Origin: Bacteroidales bacterium
GTDB taxonomy: Bacteria > Bacteroidota > Bacteroidia > Bacteroidales > UBA3663
DNA: 64,000 nt
Assembly: GCA_017618715.1 (NCBI GenBank)
Contig: JAFZTS010000087.1
Span: 1-64,000 of the forward strand
Direction: 5' to 3'
The position numbers were made by a program, and so were the translations under genes. Positions 60,354-64,000 of the stretch are shown here, piece by piece; the first letter of the stretch is position 1, and every line of letters begins with the position of its first letter. The notes under the pieces were generated by a model that was not told the DNA's origin, searched no databases, and was given only the letters and a program-made list of their open reading frames with translations.

Positions 60354-61628
60354 TTAATTGAGTTTGGGACCATATTTCTCGGCCATTAGAGAGGCCATGA
60401 TATAGGGACCAACACCCTTTGGATCGTTGTCGCGGATGATCTCGTTGATATAGTAGTCGTAGTCGCCGCTTCGGTAGGGTGTGCCACCGAGGCCGGCTAC
60501 ACCACAGATGCGCGTGAGGCTGATGGTGCCCGTGGGTTGTCCGTTTCCGTCAACGTCTTCGCAAATAAAGTTTGTGTTCAAACCTTCCCAGGTCTTGTAG
60601 CCTATTTCCCAATAGTCCTTGGGCAATACGCCAAGAAGGGCACCCTTCATGAAGGTATAGGCGAACATTGCTGTGCACGATGTCTCGTCGTAATTACCCT
60701 CGCGACCGGTTTGATCAAGCACCTGCTGCCATGCCATCGAAGGCTGCTGCAAGGGGAGGAGTGTTTCGCACAAGGGCTGGAGTAGCTGGATGATGCTGTC
60801 GCGACCGCTATAACCGTCGGGAAGGAACTCAAGCACATCGACCATGGCCATCATGTACCAACCGAGAGCACGACCCCAGACGTGTGGTGCCTGTCCTGTG
60901 ACCGGATCAGCCCATTTCTGCTCGTGTTTCTCGTCCCAGGCATGTCGATAGAGTCCGTTGGCGGGATCGTAGGTGTGACGTGCTACGACCATGAACTGGT
61001 TAACCACATCGTCGTAGGCTTGTGTTTGCGCTTCGCCTGTAAGGAATCGCTTGGCATATTCGGCGTAGAAGGGTGCTTCCATGTAGATACCGTCGAGCCA
61101 CATCTGCCAAGGATAGGCTTTCTTGTGCCAGAATCCGCCTTCGCTGACACGTGGATGGCTCTGCAACTGTGTATAGAGGGTGTCCAAAGCTTGACGCATT
61201 CTGGGCTCCTGCCATTTGTAGTAAGCCATCATCAGCATCTTGCCGGCGTTGATATGGTCAAGTGTATAGTTGGTCAGCTTGTAACGCTCGATGCTTCCAT
61301 CCTCATGGATGATGGTATCGACATAATGTTTCACGTATTTATCCACCTCCTTGGCGAGTTCTGGATACTGCTGTTCTGCTTTCAGCATCGACTGCATCAG
61401 CAGACCGTGCGTGTAGTTCCATTTCAGCTGTGTGTTGTAGTCGATGGTTACGCAATCGGGATTACGAGCCAATTCCGAACGCACCATGCGTACGGAGTAG
61501 GGTTCAGGTTCGGCTGGTTTGCCCGTGCAGCTGTTCAGGGTCAATCCCATAACTGCAACCATTCCCAGCAGACCTAGCTTTCCAAGAGGCCTCCGTAGCC
61601 CCATAATGGTCATAAGATTTTTCTTCAT
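60354..61628 (-). CDS. GH88/GH105 unsaturated glycuronyl hydrolase, lipoprotein
   Basis: A 424-aa protein with an N-terminal lipoprotein signal (GLTLNSC). The remainder is an (alpha/alpha)6-barrel hydrolase; WNYTHGLLMQSMLK and WQMWLDGIYMEAPFYAEYAK match YteR-type enzymes, the second containing the catalytic Asp. These enzymes remove unsaturated galacturonyl residues from rhamnogalacturonan fragments made by lyases. The esterase fusion gene lies 40 bp upstream on the same strand, so this is a pectin-degradation operon. Confidence 0.88.
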   Translation of the reverse strand: MKKNLMTIMGLRRPLGKLGLLGMVAVMGLTLNSCTGKPAEPEPYSVRMVRSELARNPDCVTIDYNTQLKWNYTHGLLMQSMLKAEQQYPELAKEVDKYVKHYVDTIIHEDGSIERYKLTNYTLDHINAGKMLMMAYYKWQEPRMRQALDTLYTQLQSHPRVSEGGFWHKKAYPWQMWLDGIYMEAPFYAEYAKRFLTGEAQTQAYDDVVNQFMVVARHTYDPANGLYRHAWDEKHEQKWADPVTGQAPHVWGRALGWYMMAMVDVLEFLPDGYSGRDSIIQLLQPLCETLLPLQQPSMAWQQVLDQTGREGNYDETSCTAMFAYTFMKGALLGVLPKDYWEIGYKTWEGLNTNFICEDVDGNGQPTGTISLTRICGVAGLGGTPYRSGDYDYYINEIIRDNDPKGVGPYIMASLMAEKYGPKLN

Positions 61629-61668
61629 AATAAATAATATATATAATAGTATTCAAATTCCTTACTCT

Positions 61669-63594
61669 TTACTCTTTGACAGGATTCCAATGGTCATATC
61701 CTTTCAACACTTCGGCAGCAGTAAAACGCTGGGCCTCTTTGTCTGTAAGTTGCTTCGACCAGGGGACACGTCCCTTTGGATTGGCTCCTGGTCCTTTTGA
61801 ACCGTATTCGGCATAATAGGCGGTGGTGGAACCATCAAGGCCGGTTTCCTTGTCTCCCCACGTCTGCCAGCCCTGTGGCCAAACGCATTCGTCCAATGTG
61901 CAGTTGATGAAGACTGTCTGTGCATAGTGTCTCCAAGGGCGTCCCAGGTAAACTTTGGTGCCTGGAGTAGCGGTGACATGGCAATCGTTGAAGACGTAGC
62001 CATAGGTCTGTCCCTGGGGGGTAGCTGCTGCAGTCACATAACCATTGCCTACGCTGTGCAGCTCGCAACGATTGAAGTAGGCGGTGGCCCAACCGAAGAT
62101 ATAGTCCACGGTGCCTGTGATGTAACAGTCCTCGTAGTATTGGCGCGACTGCATGTTTTCAGGGATGCGTTGCGTCTTGGCTGCCTCTCTGGCATCATCG
62201 GTTTTGGGGTCAGACTTTCGACCGTAGGCATACAGTGTGTCCTGATGGCCGAGGAATTTGCAGCGACGGAACACAGCACAATCGCCGGCTACCAGTACTG
62301 CCACGGCCTGACCTACACCACGTCCGTTTTGGGCGAAAGATTCGTTGGAGGCAGTATTCTCGAACACTATGCCGTCAGCTTCGAAATAGGGTGCATAGAT
62401 ATAGGCGGTCGAACTGCCCGATGTGCCCAATCTGCGGCCTGTGATGGGGGAAACCTTATTGGCGAAATCGTCGTAGGTGATGATCACTTCGCCTTCGGTA
62501 CGGGCTATCAGTGTCACGTGGCTCTTCGACTCGGGCACGACCAGTTTCTCCTTGTAGGTGCCTGGAGCGATCATGATGGTGAGCTCTTCGCTGTTGTAGT
62601 CGGGTACGGCGTTGATGGCCTCCTGCACGGTCATGTAGTCTCCCGAACCATCCTTGGCTACCACGAGGTCATATTTGCGGATATATGGCTTGAGTGTTGG
62701 AACAGCTTCACCAATCGCATCGATGGTAGCTGCACACATCTTGCGGGCTCCGCCTATGCGAAGATGGGTGTTGTCCTCACGACCTTTTGGAGCAGCAGCA
62801 TACGTATTGGCGGGAAGCCAGCAGAAGAGGCTTTTCGAACCTTCGACACCTTGACTCTCGATAACCTTCTTCGAGATGGCGTTCATTTCGACAAAAGGAA
62901 CTTTCATCTCCTTGGCAATACGGCGCGGGGCCTCCAGATAGTCATCGATAGTACCGTCATCGCGGACGATGACGTGGGTTTCGATCAATGTGTCACCTTC
63001 TGTCTTCAAAGTTATTCCCTTGCCGAAAAGGTCATCTTCCTCGGCTGCATTCTTGTTCTCGAAGAAACTGCGACGCGCAATGGAATTGAAGAGCACGGGA
63101 ATGCCGCCTTTCTCACGGGTCTCGTTCACGAATTTGCGCAAGTTGTTGTCAAAAGAGGCAGGACTTCCCCATTGGTCGGGACAGGGAGCAGGCTCCGGTG
63201 TGCCTGGTCGTGTGCCGCGTCGCTCCGACTTTATCTTCTCATCATTGTGTCCGAACTGGATAAAGACATAATCGCCCGGCTGTATGGCATCATAAACCTT
63301 TTGCCATTCGCCTTCGAGGATGAAGGAGAGTGAGCTGCGTCCGTTGAGGGCATGATTATCCACACGGATGTCGTCGGTGAAGAAGCCCGACAACATCTGT
63401 CCCCAACCGCGTTCCTGATTGTCTCCCTCCAAGGGCTTGTTGGCCATGGTCGAGTCACCGATCATGAAGATGGTGATCGGTCGCTTGTTGTCGGCACTGG
63501 TGAGTGATAGTACAAGGATTCCTGCTGCCATACACAGCAGAAACTTCTTGGCCGACTTGATGCGCCTGTAGATCATAGTCAGTGGTCCTTTCAT
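61669..63594 (-). CDS. Rhamnogalacturonan acetylesterase-pectin methylesterase fusion (CE12-CE8)
   Basis: A 641-aa exported protein. After the signal (hydrophobic 18-33), residues about 38-300 are an SGNH esterase of the CE12 type: Ser48 in GDSTMANK, GHND (115-118), and Asp274 and His277 in DNTH. Residues about 308-640 form a parallel beta-helix pectin methylesterase with Gln429, Asp452 (GHQDTLY), Asp497 (GTVDYIFG) and Arg552 (LGRPWR). Both sites look intact. It would strip acetyl and methyl groups from pectin before lyase and hydrolase attack. Confidence 0.93.
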   Translation of the reverse strand: MKGPLTMIYRRIKSAKKFLLCMAAGILVLSLTSADNKRPITIFMIGDSTMANKPLEGDNQERGWGQMLSGFFTDDIRVDNHALNGRSSLSFILEGEWQKVYDAIQPGDYVFIQFGHNDEKIKSERRGTRPGTPEPAPCPDQWGSPASFDNNLRKFVNETREKGGIPVLFNSIARRSFFENKNAAEEDDLFGKGITLKTEGDTLIETHVIVRDDGTIDDYLEAPRRIAKEMKVPFVEMNAISKKVIESQGVEGSKSLFCWLPANTYAAAPKGREDNTHLRIGGARKMCAATIDAIGEAVPTLKPYIRKYDLVVAKDGSGDYMTVQEAINAVPDYNSEELTIMIAPGTYKEKLVVPESKSHVTLIARTEGEVIITYDDFANKVSPITGRRLGTSGSSTAYIYAPYFEADGIVFENTASNESFAQNGRGVGQAVAVLVAGDCAVFRRCKFLGHQDTLYAYGRKSDPKTDDAREAAKTQRIPENMQSRQYYEDCYITGTVDYIFGWATAYFNRCELHSVGNGYVTAAATPQGQTYGYVFNDCHVTATPGTKVYLGRPWRHYAQTVFINCTLDECVWPQGWQTWGDKETGLDGSTTAYYAEYGSKGPGANPKGRVPWSKQLTDKEAQRFTAAEVLKGYDHWNPVKE

Positions 63595-63603
63595 GTGTTA
63601 TAT

Positions 63604-64000
63604 CTATTTTAGCAATTCATTGTATCGCCGTTCGTCGGTGATGATGGCCAGCCCTTCCTTGAACAGGTCGGAGGTCTGGTTCATGATTCGACTATAGGCA
63701 CCTGATTCATAAAGGTCGTTGGCCAGATAGGCTGCCACCTGTTTGCGGAACACGTCGTTGGTGTAGAGCGAATCGAGCTCATTGCTCTGGGCACTGTCGT
63801 TTCTCGCCTGTTCGATGATGCTGCCGACCATTTCGTCCGTTACCTTGAAGCCGGTCTTTTCATTCAGGAAGTCGTCAATGGTGGGATATTGCTTATGCAG
63901 TTCCCGCTGGTGGTTCTTGAAATACTGCACAACGAACTTGTTGAGCGATCCTTTGGCATTCACCGCACGATGCGCTTTCGTGTAGCTCGTCGTATCCAGT
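63604..64000 (-). CDS. C-terminal part of an S41-family (Tsp/CtpA-type) peptidase (runs off window)
   Basis: The visible end begins before the window edge (DTTSYTKAHRAVNAKGSLNK) and runs to the stop at 63604. The helical tail with KNHQRELHKQYPTIDDFLNE resembles the end of Bacteroidetes carboxyl-terminal processing proteases; the PDZ and catalytic domains lie outside. Only the tail can be judged, so the call is moderate. The stop is 9 bp before the esterase-fusion ATG, so they are probably cotranscribed. Confidence 0.65.
   Translation of the reverse strand, partial: LDTTSYTKAHRAVNAKGSLNKFVVQYFKNHQRELHKQYPTIDDFLNEKTGFKVTDEMVGSIIEQARNDSAQSNELDSLYTNDVFRKQVAAYLANDLYESGAYSRIMNQTSDLFKEGLAIITDERRYNELLK

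Overview
The window looks like a contiguous piece of a Bacteroidales chromosome, probably Prevotellaceae or a close relative. The main evidence is nine intergenic promoters of the Bacteroidetes form (-33 TTG/TTTG, 19-20 bp spacer, -7 TAnnTTTG), an almost complete lack of Shine-Dalgarno sequences, many Sec lipoproteins, a 185-aa Ctc-type L25, a sigma-54-type enhancer-binding protein of Bacteroides type, and proteins ending in a Bacteroidetes-style C-terminal sorting-like module. I see no rRNA, tRNA, insertion sequence, prophage or CRISPR. Most genes are housekeeping genes; the accessory content is one exopolysaccharide locus and the edge of a pectin-degradation locus.

Layout. 1-392 (minus): start of a sigma-54 activator carrying a striking in-frame internal deletion. 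545-11414 (plus): amino-sugar kinase/RapZ-C fusion, lon, a CPA2 antiporter, an AsmA-like protein, rlmH, an OmpA-like protein and a fimbrial-type lipoprotein. 11395-27785 (minus): a long same-strand run reading amidase, MlaD, proC, SpmAB, then an exopolysaccharide locus (Wza-SLBB, Wzz, EpsG/Wzy, hexapeptide acyltransferase, two secreted CotH-kinase proteins, Wzx flippase) with no visible glycosyltransferase. 27919-28734 (plus): aroE, divergent from the amidase through interleaved promoters. 28736-41104 (minus): a three-gene MoxR/VWA set, an S9 peptidase, a PIF1-HRDC helicase, aroB, a CCA-adding enzyme, an Hsp15-like S4 protein, pth and rplY. 41427-47328 (plus): ilvE, a KdsC-type phosphatase, maf, a DUF4369-type lipoprotein, ruvC, an AI-2E family permease, a lipoprotein made of two tandem copies of one domain, and a GlsB/YeaQ protein. 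47423-49724 (minus): dnaA and cdd, separated by an AT-rich gap with inverted DnaA-like boxes that is a candidate oriC. 49756-60021 (plus): glucosaminidase-LysM, ROK glucokinase, uvrA, carB, asnA and a His-rich secreted protein. 60085-64000 (minus): a small conserved-looking protein, a GH88/105 hydrolase, a rhamnogalacturonan acetylesterase/pectin methylesterase fusion and the tail of an S41 protease.

Themes. (1) The CotH pair sits inside a minimal Wza/Wzz/Wzy/Wzx locus that lacks glycosyltransferases; this is the best candidate for an undescribed system here. (2) A degenerate 9-bp repeat (TCAAACCCT-like) occupies several intergenic gaps and is also inserted in frame in two proteins, read as Ser-Asn-Pro in one and Gln-Thr-Pro in the other, so it behaves as a DNA-level element. 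Two other short intergenic repeat families are also present. (3) Several short divergent gaps hold overlapping promoters. All functional calls come from reading the sequence; no database search was run.
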